A DNA stretch of 8,698 bases, taken from Methanobrevibacter sp. GTDB taxonomy: Archaea > Methanobacteriota > Methanobacteria > Methanobacteriales > Methanobacteriaceae. This document shows positions 1 through 5,882 of the stretch, piece by piece; within the stretch, counting starts at the first letter, position 1, and every line of letters begins with the position of its first letter. Under the pieces are notes generated by a model, which made no database searches, had not been told where the DNA came from, and was given only the letters and a program-made list of their open reading frames with translations. The stretch is taken from contig JABUVA010000009.1 in assembly GCA_021442885.1 (NCBI GenBank), forward strand, positions 20,277-28,974, in the 5' to 3' direction. Made by a program: the position numbers and the translations under genes.

Positions 1-676
1 TAGCAGAACCATTTTCATCAGTGGTCCTGTAATAAAATACACCATTAATATTAAAGTAAACTTCAGCTCCAACTAAAGGATTACCATGATCATCTAAAAA
101 GGTTGCATAATACTGGGTTCCATTTTTATAATATTTAACTATATCCTTTCCAATAATATTGGATAAAACTTTAACAGAACCATTAGCATTACTTTTATCA
201 TATACCTCTGTGCCCTCATAATTAACCTGAATTAAATAATTACCTGGTAGTAAATTAATAGCCATTGAAGCAGAACCATTTTCATTGGTAGTTCTATTAT
301 AATTAACACCATTTATGGTAAAAACCAATTTCTGGTCAGGGAGGGGGTTATTTTGTTCATCAAATAAAAATGCTTCAAATCTAGTACCATTTTTAAAATA
401 CATCTCAATATTTGAAACATTAATATATGTAGATTCTAAACTTTTGTTTGATTTCTCTTTAACAATCTGATTATCCTCTTTTTCAGATTGCACTACATTA
501 TCAATATCAACGTTGTTAACTGAATAAGCATTTGAATCATTTGATACACTATCTAAATCAGACACCATTGAAAATTCATTAGTCTGATTTATAGCAACAT
601 CATTTGCACTAATAGTAGATATGGAACATAAAATGATTCCAATTACAAGTGCAATAAAAATAAACTTTCTTTTCAA
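1..676 (-). CDS. Adhesin-like secreted repeat protein, N-terminal part (runs off the left edge)
   Basis: Open frame of 225 codons with no stop before the window edge, so the C-terminal part is missing. It starts at a TTG (676-674), with GGAGGT at 690-685 eight bases upstream and an in-frame TAA shortly before it, so no earlier start is possible. Residues 1-24 look like a signal peptide: MKRK, then a hydrophobic stretch of about 13 residues, with likely cleavage after SISTISA. Residues 25-85 are polar, rich in Asn, Asp and Ser, like a linker. From about residue 90 an Ig-like or carboxypeptidase-regulatory-like beta unit appears (KNGT at 95-98, NPLPD at 110-114, NENGSA at 131-136) and repeats about 89 residues later (KNGT at 184-187, NPLVG at 199-203, DENGSA at 220-225). 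Large proteins of this design are common surface adhesin-like proteins in Methanobrevibacter and Methanosphaera. The ligand is unknown. The family call is firm as a class, not as a specific function. Confidence 0.85.
   Translation of the reverse strand, partial: MKRKFIFIALVIGIILCSISTISANDVAINQTNEFSMVSDLDSVSNDSNAYSVNNVDIDNVVQSEKEDNQIVKEKSNKSLESTYINVSNIEMYFKNGTRFEAFLFDEQNNPLPDQKLVFTINGVNYNRTTNENGSASMAINLLPGNYLIQVNYEGTEVYDKSNANGSVKVLSNIIGKDIVKYYKNGTQYYATFLDDHGNPLVGAEVYFNINGVFYYRTTDENGSA
2..285 (-). repeat. Direct DNA repeat inside the adhesin-like gene, period 267 bp
   Basis: A 17-base identical stretch (agcagaaccattttcat on the plus strand) occurs at 2-18 and again at 269-285. The offset is exactly 267 bp, or 89 codons, and the stretch encodes the (N/D)ENGSA motif in both copies. 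The sequence between the copies has diverged but keeps the same protein pattern, so this is an old tandem domain duplication inside the gene. Confidence 0.8.
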
Positions 677-684
677 AATAGTTT

Positions 685-690
685 ACCTCC
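685..690 (-). promoter_or_regulatory. Shine-Dalgarno GGAGGT deciding the TTG start of the adhesin-like gene
   Basis: GGAGGT, a near-perfect match to the archaeal anti-Shine-Dalgarno sequence, ends eight bases before the TTG at 676. There is no in-frame ATG or GTG in the first 35 codons and the frame is closed just upstream, so this site fixes the non-ATG start. Confidence 0.75.
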
Positions 691-708
691 TTATTTTTTT
701 AAACAACA

Positions 709-731
709 ATGAATATTTCTAATATATTCAT
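709..731. promoter_or_regulatory. Inverted repeat near the predicted transcription start of the adhesin-like gene
   Basis: Perfect 8-bp arms ATGAATAT (709-716) and ATATTCAT (724-731) are separated by 7 bases. The element lies between the candidate TATA box at 758-765 and the TTG start at 676, close to where transcription should begin. It could be an operator or a weak RNA hairpin in the leader. Base composition is very AT-rich, so chance is possible. Confidence 0.4.
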
Positions 732-757
732 ACACTATTAATTTTTTTAATTGTTTA

Positions 758-765
758 TATATAAA
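758..765 (-). promoter_or_regulatory. Candidate TATA box for the adhesin-like gene
   Basis: TTTATATA on the minus strand matches the methanogen TATA consensus. With the usual spacing of about 25 bases, transcription would start near 735, giving a leader of about 60 bases. The surrounding stretch is almost all A and T, so the exact box is uncertain. Confidence 0.45.
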
Positions 766-1073
766 TATATTTATTTGTAAAACTACATAATAGGTATTTA
801 TATCAGGAAATAGACCATGAAATTTAATTAAAAGAAATAAATATTATGTAAATCCTAGAATATTGTAAAATGATATTACAAAAAGTATCAAAAAATAAAT
901 TAGGAGTAAAATAATTATGTTTTAATAAACTCTATAATTTGGGATTGGATAAGCTAAAAAGATAATATTAGTTTGTATTAAAAAAAAAATAAGAAAAATA
1001 GTAAAAATTAAAACAAATATAAGAAAATTTAAAGAAATAAAATATAAAAAAGACCGATTAGATAAAATAAAAC
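766..1073. other. AT-rich spacer with no recognisable gene
   Basis: This stretch between the adhesin promoter and the thermosome terminator is extremely AT-rich with many A runs. I see no open frame with a convincing start and ribosome site, no tRNA-like fold and no repeat array. A weak inverted repeat TTGTAA/TTACAA (863-868 and 876-881) is present but could be chance. Confidence 0.6.
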
Positions 1074-1105
1074 TAAAAAAATTAAAAAAATGTAAAAAAT
1101 TAATT
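1074..1105 (-). terminator. T-rich terminator of the thermosome gene
   Basis: Right after the thermosome stop codon the minus strand reads several oligo-T tracts (T6, T7 and T7) separated by only a few bases, without a GC hairpin. T-tract termination of this sort is the usual archaeal mode. Confidence 0.5.
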
Positions 1106-2773
1106 TTACATCATTGGAGGCATTCCGCCCATACCACCCATACCGCCCATTCCAGGAGCTGGAGGCATAGGAGGCATACCACTATCATCATTTCCAGATT
1201 CATCAGGACCTGTTGAATCTAATCCATTTTTAGCCGCAATCATATCATCAATACGTAATATCATCTCAGCAGCCTCAACAGATGATTGAAGAGCTTGTAT
1301 TTTAACTTTTAAAGGTTCTAAAACTCCTTCTTCTTCCATATCAACAATTTTTCCAGAGAATACATTAATTCCCATTTTTGGTGAATCCTCATGAGATGCT
1401 TTTAAATCAGCAATAATATTAATAGCATCCAAACCTGCATTTTCAATTAAAGTTCTTGGTATAACTTCAATAGCTTCTGCAAATTTTAAAATAGCTAATT
1501 GCTCTCTACCACTTACAGAATCACCATAATCCCTTAATTGTTTTACAAGTTCTATTTCAGTAGCTCCACCGCCAATAAGTACTTTACCATCTTCAATAGT
1601 AGCTGCAACAACACCTAACGCATCATCTAATGCTCTTTTAATTTGTTCAGTTACATAACGAGTACTTCCTCTAAGAATAATTGAAGTAGCTTTAGGATTT
1701 TTACAATCTTCAATAAATGTTAATTCATGATCAAAAATCTTTTTAACGTAAATATGACCTGCAGAACCTAATGCTTCAGGAGTTAAATCTTCAATGTCTG
1801 TTAAAATTTTAGCACCAGTAGCCTTGTTAAGTCTTTGAATATCAGATTTTTTAACACGTTTATAAGCTATAATTCCTGCTTTCTTTAAGAAATGTTCTGC
1901 CATTTCATCTATTCCTTTTTGACAGAATAAAACATTAGCTCCAGATTCAATAACTTTATCAACCAAATCTTTAACCATTTCTTCTTCATTAGCTAAAAAT
2001 GCTTCATATTGTGCTGGATCAGTTACATCAATAGTAGCATTAGTAGTGATTTCTTTTAACTGAATAGGATATTTAATTAATGCTACTTTTGCATCTTTAA
2101 TATCTCTAGGCATATTTTTAGAAACAGGAGTTTTATCCATTATTATTCCTTCAGCTAAGAAAGAATCTTCAACTGAACCTCCTGAGATTCTTTGAATATT
2201 AATACTTTCTTTATCTATTTTTCCATCATCTTCAATTCTTAATGCCGCATCAACAACTAAATTAGCTAATTGTTCTTTTGCAAAATCTGAACCTTTACCA
2301 GTCATTGCAGTCATAGCTACTTTATTTAATGTTTTTTCATCTTTAGCATTAATAGAGATATTTCTTAAAATTTCAATAGCTTTTGCTGAAGCATTTCTAA
2401 ATCCTCTAACAACAACAGAAGTAGCTATTCCATCATCTAATAAATTTTGAGCTTTTGATAATAATTCTCCTGCAATAACAATAACAGAAGTAGTTCCATC
2501 TCCAACAATATCCTCTTGTTTTTTAGCTATTTCTACAAGCATTCTTGCTGCTGGTTGTGAAATATCCATATCTCTTAAAATAGTTGCACCATCATTAGTT
2601 ACAGTTACATCCCCCATGGAATCAACTAACATTTTGTCCATTCCTTTTGGTCCAAGGGTTGTTCTTACAATACCTTCTAAAATTTTAGCGGCAGTAATAT
2701 TCATTCTCAAAGCATCTCTTCCAGAGTATCTTTCAGTACTTTCAGGTAAAATGAATATAGGTTGGTTTGCCAT
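1106..2773 (-). CDS. ths: Thermosome subunit (group II chaperonin, CCT/TCP-1 family)
   Basis: A 555-residue ATP-dependent folding chaperonin that assembles into a double-ring cytosolic complex with a built-in lid; the length is normal for the family. Visible motifs are [12 protein letters not shown] (38-49), NDGATIL (60-66), the nucleotide-site GDGTTS (91-96), the RGSTRYV segment (368-374) leading into DDALG (383-387) that supplies the hydrolytic Asp, and GGGATE (401-406). The apical domain spans about 215-365. The C-terminus is the typical flexible cavity tail with GGM repeats ending in PPMM. I chose the ATG at 2773 because AGGTGAT (2784-2778) is correctly spaced from it and the following [11 protein letters not shown] matches the family N-terminus. 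A GTG three codons upstream lies inside that ribosome site and would add only MII. It is a single gene with its own promoter and terminator. Methanogens often carry two or more paralogues, so I do not assign A or B. Confidence 0.97.
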   Translation of the reverse strand: MANQPIFILPESTERYSGRDALRMNITAAKILEGIVRTTLGPKGMDKMLVDSMGDVTVTNDGATILRDMDISQPAARMLVEIAKKQEDIVGDGTTSVIVIAGELLSKAQNLLDDGIATSVVVRGFRNASAKAIEILRNISINAKDEKTLNKVAMTAMTGKGSDFAKEQLANLVVDAALRIEDDGKIDKESINIQRISGGSVEDSFLAEGIIMDKTPVSKNMPRDIKDAKVALIKYPIQLKEITTNATIDVTDPAQYEAFLANEEEMVKDLVDKVIESGANVLFCQKGIDEMAEHFLKKAGIIAYKRVKKSDIQRLNKATGAKILTDIEDLTPEALGSAGHIYVKKIFDHELTFIEDCKNPKATSIILRGSTRYVTEQIKRALDDALGVVAATIEDGKVLIGGGATEIELVKQLRDYGDSVSGREQLAILKFAEAIEVIPRTLIENAGLDAINIIADLKASHEDSPKMGINVFSGKIVDMEEEGVLEPLKVKIQALQSSVEAAEMILRIDDMIAAKNGLDSTGPDESGNDDSGMPPMPPAPGMGGMGGMGGMPPMM

Positions 2774-2777
2774 TATA

Positions 2778-2784
2778 ATCACCT
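2778..2784 (-). promoter_or_regulatory. Shine-Dalgarno AGGTGAT selecting the ATG start of the thermosome
   Basis: AGGTGAT ends four bases before the ATG at 2773-2771. The in-frame GTG (2782-2780) is part of this site and has no ribosome site of its own, which argues that the protein begins MANQ. Confidence 0.7.
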
Positions 2785-2828
2785 TATATAAATTAAATTA
2801 GTTTAACATTATTAAATGAGTTTGAGGT

Positions 2829-2836
2829 TATATAAA
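2829..2836 (-). promoter_or_regulatory. Candidate TATA box of the thermosome gene
   Basis: TTTATATA on the minus strand fits the consensus. Start of transcription would be near 2807, giving a leader of about 30 bases ending in the Shine-Dalgarno site. A short direct repeat ggttata (2827-2833 and 2846-2852, plus strand) brackets the box. Confidence 0.6.
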
Positions 2837-2857
2837 AAAGTTACGGGTTATAAAGAT

Positions 2858-2877
2858 TATATAGTAATTACTATATA
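2858..2877. promoter_or_regulatory. 20-bp perfect palindrome upstream of the thermosome promoter
   Basis: TATATAGTAA followed directly by TTACTATATA, a gapless and perfect dyad. It sits about 21 bases upstream of the thermosome TATA box, on the far side from the gene, where an activator or an upstream regulator of a heat-responsive gene could bind. It lies after the fprA terminator, so it belongs to the thermosome promoter region. The binding protein is unknown. Confidence 0.55.
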
Positions 2878-2930
2878 TCTTGAAAAAAATTCTATTAAAG
2901 TTTGTTTTATAAATTATTTGAAAATAGAAT

Positions 2931-2963
2931 AAAAAAATAGGAACTCATAAAAAATTATGAGTT
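2931..2963 (-). terminator. Hairpin plus T-run terminator of fprA
   Basis: A perfect 9-bp stem, arms 2942-2950 (aactcataa) and 2955-2963 (ttatgagtt) with a 4-base loop, begins 14 bases past the fprA stop. On the minus strand the stem is followed by CCTA and seven T residues. It resembles a bacterial-type intrinsic terminator, although the stem is AT-rich. Confidence 0.65.
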
Positions 2964-2977
2964 TAAAATAAATAATT

Positions 2978-4198
2978 CTAATCTTTAATATCTTTTGCTA
3001 ATTGAACACCCATCTCATAGCAATGTTCTAAAATATCCTCAGTTGGAATGTAAGTAGTATCATATTGATCTAGAACTTCAAAACCTGCTGTTTCTAAATC
3101 AGCTGCGAGTTTTCTATTAGCTCCGCCACCCCAACCTTTAGAACCAAAGCAAATAGCTTTTTTAGTGTAAGTAGTTGCTTTAAAGTTAAGAGCAGTTAAG
3201 TAATAAATAATATCTCCAAGACTTGGATATGGATTATTCATCATTGTTGGAGAACCAAAGCAAACAGCTTTAGAATCTAAAATATCACATACAACATCTG
3301 ACCTATCATCTTCATGAATAAAGTACATTTTAACTTCAATTCCTTCAGACATAAGACCTTCAGCCATAGCTTGAGCCATTTGAGGAGTTGAGTGATGCAT
3401 TGTATCATAGACAAATGTTACTTTATCTTTACATATACCATTAGACCATTCATTATATTTTTCAATAATTTTTCCAGGTTCAGTTAAAATTTGACCATGT
3501 GATGGTGCAATCATTTCAACTTGCTCAAGTAAACCTAAATTCTCCAATTCTTTAAGTTTATTATTATATAACATTGAAGAAGGAGTTATTAAGTTTGCAT
3601 AGAATTTTTGAGCATAATCCATTAAAATAACTTCAGGAATTTCATAATCATATCTTTCACTAACACAAATATGTTGACCAAATGCATCATTAGAACATAA
3701 AATTTTATCTTCCATAATCATTGTAAACATACTGTCTGGCCAGTGAAGCATTGGAGCTTCTACAAAAGCTAAAGTTTTTCCACCTAATTCAACTTGGTCA
3801 CCAGTTTTAACAGTGATGAAATCAAAGTCTTTTAATGAAGGTAAATGACTTTTTAAACCTGCTACTGCCATATTAGAACAGTAAACTTCTACATCTGGGA
3901 ATTTGTTAACAAATTCAGCAAGGGTTCCTGAGTGATCATTTTCAATATGATTTTGTATTATAATATCAATATTAAATTCTCTACCTTCTTGTTCAAAAGC
4001 ATCTTTTACTCTTCCCCATAACTGTGCTCCTTTACCTGGATAAACATTATCAATTAAAGCTACCTTATCTTCACCAAATACTAAATAACAATTGTAAGTA
4101 GTTCCATCTAACTTATATCCATGATAATCTCTTAAATCCCAGTCTAAAACACCGACCCAGTATACACCATCTGTAATTTTTAATGCATCAGCTTTCAT
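2978..4198 (-). CDS. fprA: FprA-type flavodiiron protein (F420H2 oxidase)
   Basis: A 406-residue soluble cytoplasmic enzyme. In methanogens this family uses reduced coenzyme F420 to reduce O2 to water, protecting the anaerobic cell. The N-terminal metallo-beta-lactamase-like domain (about 1-250) has every expected diiron ligand: H84, E86 and D88 (with H89) in NHIENDHSG, H152 in LHWPDSM, D171 in SNDAFG and H234 in SHG. The C-terminal flavodoxin-like domain (about 258-402) carries the FMN phosphate loop VYDTMHHST (263-271), the FGSPT loop (314-318) and FGSKGWGGGA (351-360). Length and both domains are complete. The start is ATG at 4198 with GGTG seven bases upstream. Its own hairpin terminator follows, so it is probably monocistronic. 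No rubredoxin gene is fused or adjacent, consistent with direct use of F420H2. The substrate (O2 rather than NO) is inferred from family. Confidence 0.95.
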   Translation of the reverse strand: MKADALKITDGVYWVGVLDWDLRDYHGYKLDGTTYNCYLVFGEDKVALIDNVYPGKGAQLWGRVKDAFEQEGREFNIDIIIQNHIENDHSGTLAEFVNKFPDVEVYCSNMAVAGLKSHLPSLKDFDFITVKTGDQVELGGKTLAFVEAPMLHWPDSMFTMIMEDKILCSNDAFGQHICVSERYDYEIPEVILMDYAQKFYANLITPSSMLYNNKLKELENLGLLEQVEMIAPSHGQILTEPGKIIEKYNEWSNGICKDKVTFVYDTMHHSTPQMAQAMAEGLMSEGIEVKMYFIHEDDRSDVVCDILDSKAVCFGSPTMMNNPYPSLGDIIYYLTALNFKATTYTKKAICFGSKGWGGGANRKLAADLETAGFEVLDQYDTTYIPTEDILEHCYEMGVQLAKDIKD

Positions 4199-4244
4199 AA
4201 TAATACACCAATTAATTTGTCTATAATAAAACTATTATTTTAAT

Positions 4245-4252
4245 AATTTAAA
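4245..4252 (-). promoter_or_regulatory. Possible TATA box of fprA
   Basis: TTTAAATT on the minus strand is an acceptable TATA variant that would start transcription near 4224, about 25 bases before the ATG. A 7-bp inverted repeat (aactatt at 4230-4236, aatagtt at 4251-4257) overlaps it and the predicted start region. In sequence this AT-rich the assignment is weak. Confidence 0.35.
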
Positions 4253-4269
4253 TAGTTAATTTAAAAATG

Positions 4270-4318
4270 AAAAAAAAAGTTAAAAAAAAAGAAAAAATAT
4301 GTAAGTTTACATCTTACA
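4270..4318 (-). terminator. Hairpin and T-tract terminator of the 89-aa gene
   Basis: Arms tgtaag (4300-4305) and cttaca (4313-4318) form a 6-bp stem with a 7-base loop that contains the stop codon. On the minus strand it is followed by long T tracts (T6, T9 and T9). This separates the 89-aa gene from fprA downstream. Confidence 0.55.
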
Positions 4319-4576
4319 AACACATTTGTCACTGTATGTATAATAGAATCTGTATTGTTCATTTACAACAGTGATATATTGGAAACATCCACCAATAATA
4401 TTAGCTATTTTTTGTAAATCATCAATAGGTATTTTTTCACTGTTATTAATACTTACTTTAAAAATAACTTCGTCACCTATTATTTCATAATCTAATATTT
4501 CGGTTTTGTTTTTATATTCATGTTCTTTTAAAATATCTTTTACTTGTTTTTCAATATCTTCATTAAATTTTACCAT
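4307..4576 (-). CDS. Small protein of unknown function, 89 aa, C-terminal Cys-Val-Cys
   Basis: I do not recognise this protein. It starts at ATG 4576 with AAGGAG (4591-4586) nine bases upstream and a good TATA box at 4633-4626, so it looks like a genuine expressed gene. The sequence suggests an alpha-beta-beta-alpha-beta-beta order: a charged helix at about 5-20, strands at about 27-33 and 36-44, a short helix at about 51-61, and strands at about 66-71 and 75-81. It has three cysteines, C64 in IGGCFQY and C85/C87 in the tail KCVCKM. A CxC pair at the very end could bind metal or form a redox pair, but this is inference. No signal peptide or membrane segment is seen. It is transcribed toward fprA but separated from it by a terminator, and divergent from the zinc-ribbon gene. 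Confidence 0.75.
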   Translation of the reverse strand: MVKFNEDIEKQVKDILKEHEYKNKTEILDYEIIGDEVIFKVSINNSEKIPIDDLQKIANIIGGCFQYITVVNEQYRFYYTYSDKCVCKM

Positions 4577-4600
4577 ATTTTCATACTCCTTAAAATTAAG

Positions 4601-4629
4601 TATAGTAAATAATAATAAATCCTACTATA
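4601..4629. promoter_or_regulatory. Inverted repeat overlapping the divergent promoter
   Basis: Arms tatagta (4601-4607) and tactata (4623-4629) are perfectly complementary with a 15-base gap. One arm overlaps the TATA box of the 89-aa gene and the other falls at its predicted transcription start, which is typical repressor-operator geometry. The same TATAGTA/TACTATA halves occur, closely spaced, in the palindrome at 2858-2877. Confidence 0.4.
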
Positions 4630-4633
4630 TAAA
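4626..4633 (-). promoter_or_regulatory. TATA box of the 89-aa gene
   Basis: TTTATATA on the minus strand is a full match to the consensus. Transcription would start near 4603, giving a leader of about 27 bases with AAGGAG in it. The same AT block could also serve the plus-strand gene. Confidence 0.55.
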
Positions 4634-4665
4634 TGTGTTGGTTGATTTTTTCTTTACAATAATAA

Positions 4666-4673
4666 TTTATAAT
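4666..4673 (+). promoter_or_regulatory. Possible TATA box of the zinc-ribbon gene
   Basis: TTTATAAT lies about 25 bases before the AGGTGA ribosome site, implying a very short leader of about 10 bases. The alternative is use of the AT block at 4623-4634 with a leader of about 50 bases. Confidence 0.35.
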
Positions 4674-4704
4674 ATTAAAAATATAGTTAAAGATAGGTGA
4701 TACT

Positions 4705-4860
4705 ATGTGTTCAACTGGAGGCCCAATGGCAGATATAGATATTGGAAAATTAAAAACAAAAAAATATAGATGTTTATCATGTGGAAATAAATTTAAAAGC
4801 ATTGGTAAAAAAGTAGTTTGCCCTTCTTGTCAAAGTGATAATGTAGAGGCAGATGAATAA
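4705..4860 (+). CDS. Small zinc-ribbon protein, 51 aa
   Basis: The sequence begins MCSTGGPMADIDIGKLKTKK and continues into one four-cysteine ribbon: C23-x2-C26-G, twelve residues, then C39-P-x-C42, ending in an acidic tail (VEADE). The ribosome site AGGTGA (4695-4700) lies four bases before the ATG. The pattern YxCxxCGxxF...CPxC is that of a stand-alone zinc ribbon, like those in FmdB-type or RNA-polymerase-like small proteins. The spacing CxxC-12-CxxC also equals that of the rubredoxin domain of rubrerythrin, but the aromatic and Gly residues around that iron site (GYxxEG) are absent, so zinc is more likely. A further Cys at position 2 lies outside the ribbon. The gene is followed after 21 bases by the 148-aa gene in the same reading frame, so the two are probably co-transcribed. 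Function unknown; possibly nucleic-acid binding or an accessory protein. Confidence 0.8.
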   Translation: MCSTGGPMADIDIGKLKTKKYRCLSCGNKFKSIGKKVVCPSCQSDNVEADE

Positions 4861-4881
4861 AAAATAAATAGAGGGATTTTA

Positions 4882-5328
4882 TTGAAAATAGATTTAAATG
4901 ATGATGAAATTCTCTTTTTAGAATCAAATACAGGTATTGTTGGTGTTATTAAAGTAGCTAAAGAAAATAAAATGCAATTTATAGCTACTCAAGATGATGA
5001 GATAGTACAATTTCTTGAAAAAGATGATATTATTGCTGTTTCTTCTCTTAAAGGAAATAAAAGATCAATAAAATCATTAGCTTATTTAACAAGAGAAGAA
5101 GATTCACCATTAGTAATCCTTAATAAAAACCATCCCTCTACTAAACATCTAACAACAGTTGTATCTGTTGGAGATGTAGTAAACCTTAATTGTAATATAA
5201 CACCTGGAACTCATCCCGAACAAACTGTTTTATGTACTACAGATGAGTTAAATGGTTTAGAAATTAAAAAAACGAAAAATGGTGTTGAATTAAATAAAGA
5301 TATTAAATATTCAATTGAAAAGTTTTGA
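4882..5328 (+). CDS. Conserved-looking protein of unknown function, 148 aa
   Basis: I cannot assign a family. It starts at TTG 4882 with GAGGG (4871-4875) six bases upstream; the next Met is at residue 31, so TTG is the likely start. It appears soluble, with no signal peptide or membrane segment. The first half alternates short strands and charged turns (ILFLESNTGIVGVIKV, MQFIATQDDEIVQFL, DDIIAVSSL). The second half contains HPSTKH (84-89), VGDVVNLNC (96-104) and PGTHPEQTVLC (108-118). H84, H89, C104, H111 and C118 are possible metal or catalytic residues, but this is only a suggestion. It lies directly behind the zinc-ribbon gene with a 21-base gap and in the same frame, and is probably translated from the same message. 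Composition and codon use resemble the neighbouring genes, so there is no sign of recent transfer. Confidence 0.75.
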   Translation: MKIDLNDDEILFLESNTGIVGVIKVAKENKMQFIATQDDEIVQFLEKDDIIAVSSLKGNKRSIKSLAYLTREEDSPLVILNKNHPSTKHLTTVVSVGDVVNLNCNITPGTHPEQTVLCTTDELNGLEIKKTKNGVELNKDIKYSIEKF

Positions 5329-5641
5329 TTATATTATTTCATTAATTTTCAACTTTTAAGGGAATTTATATTAGTAATTTTTAATTAATAATAAGATTTT
5401 GGATTATATATTTTATTTAATAAAAAAAGAAGTTCTTATTTTACCAAAATTGATTATAATTGTTATAAATACCTTTTATTCAACTATTAAAAGAAGGTTA
5501 ATAAGTATTAATGGTGTGTCTTGTTATTCTAATTTAAAACAAATGATGATTGTTTTAATTTTACTACAAGATGTATTACTTACAAAAATAGCTACTTTGA
5601 AACTAAAGTTAATATGAAATCCCTTTTAAACTTAATAAAAT
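5329..5641. other. Gene-poor stretch with possible decayed coding sequence
   Basis: This stretch sits between two convergent transcription units. A 72-codon plus-strand frame opens at TTG 5399 but has no ribosome site and a low-complexity Ile/Leu/Lys-rich product, so I do not call it a gene. In another plus frame, 5533-5661 reads about 42 codons of more normal composition (TNDDCFNFTTRCITYKNS onward) without a start codon at its head, and fragments further upstream in that frame are broken by stops. This could be a frameshifted remnant or chance in AT-rich DNA. No tRNA-like or repeat structure is seen. Confidence 0.4.
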
Positions 5642-5668
5642 CAAAAAAAAAGTATAAATGATAAAAAA
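5642..5668 (-). terminator. T-tract terminator of the sucD-hmgA operon
   Basis: Immediately after the stop codon of the 70-aa gene the minus strand reads T6, and about a dozen bases later T9, with no hairpin between. This fits an archaeal oligo-T terminator for the four-gene unit. Confidence 0.5.
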
Positions 5669-5881
5669 TTAATCATCATAATATTTAAAAAATTCTAAAG
5701 ATTCTGGAGTTTCATTAAATTCTTTAATAAATAAAATCAAATCACCAATAAATTCTTTTTTTCTTTCATGAATATCTTCTATATCAGAATAATCTTTTTT
5801 AATTGTTAAATCCATTACCATATCATCTGTTTCAAGGGTAAGTTCTGGGTAGAGTAATTCATCAAAGTCTCCATCGAACAA
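5669..5881 (-). CDS. Small acidic protein of unknown function, 70 aa, coupled to hmgA
   Basis: It starts at TTG 5881, a single base after the hmgA stop codon. The ribosome site AGGGG is formed by the last codons of hmgA (GGA AGG GGT), which points to translational coupling and supports the non-ATG start; an internal ATG start at residue 21 would remove nearly a third of the protein. The product is strongly acidic, with 22 Asp/Glu against 7 Lys/Arg, and probably has a helical C-terminal half (ERKKEFIGDLILFIKEFNETPESLEFFKYY). It has no Cys, no signal peptide and no known motif. The position suggests a role linked to HMG-CoA reductase or to the operon, but no function can be read from the sequence. 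It is the last gene before a T-rich terminator. Confidence 0.65.
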   Translation of the reverse strand: MFDGDFDELLYPELTLETDDMVMDLTIKKDYSDIEDIHERKKEFIGDLILFIKEFNETPESLEFFKYYDD

Positions 5882-5882
5882 A

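Noticed and set aside
902..926. AGGAG followed by ATG in the 677-1105 spacer
   Set aside because: The frame after this ATG is ATG TTT TAA, only two codons long, and no conserved leader context is visible.
2780..2782. GTG start for the thermosome, three codons upstream of the ATG
   Set aside because: It lies inside the AGGTGAT ribosome site for the ATG and has no site of its own.
2616..2801. 61-codon plus-strand frame over the thermosome start
   Set aside because: Lies antisense to the strongly conserved thermosome N-terminus and its promoter, with no ribosome site; a shadow of the real gene.
2889..2930. 8-bp inverted repeat attctatt/aatagaat with a 26-base loop
   Set aside because: Long AT-rich loop and arms; a chance match is likely and it adds little beside the adjacent strong hairpin.
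4506..4802. Open frames on both strands across the divergent promoter
   Set aside because: They cover the promoter, the 89-aa gene start and the zinc-ribbon gene in antisense; products are Ile/Tyr/Phe-rich translations of AT-rich DNA.
4705..4860. Rubredoxin serving FprA
   Set aside because: Cys spacing (CxxC-12-CxxC) matches the rubrerythrin rubredoxin domain, but the aromatic and Gly residues of the iron site are missing, and FprA of this type takes electrons directly from F420H2; a zinc ribbon is more likely.
5399..5617. 72-codon plus-strand open frame starting at TTG
   Set aside because: No ribosome site before the TTG, a low-complexity Ile/Leu/Lys product, and a different frame looks more protein-like over the second half.
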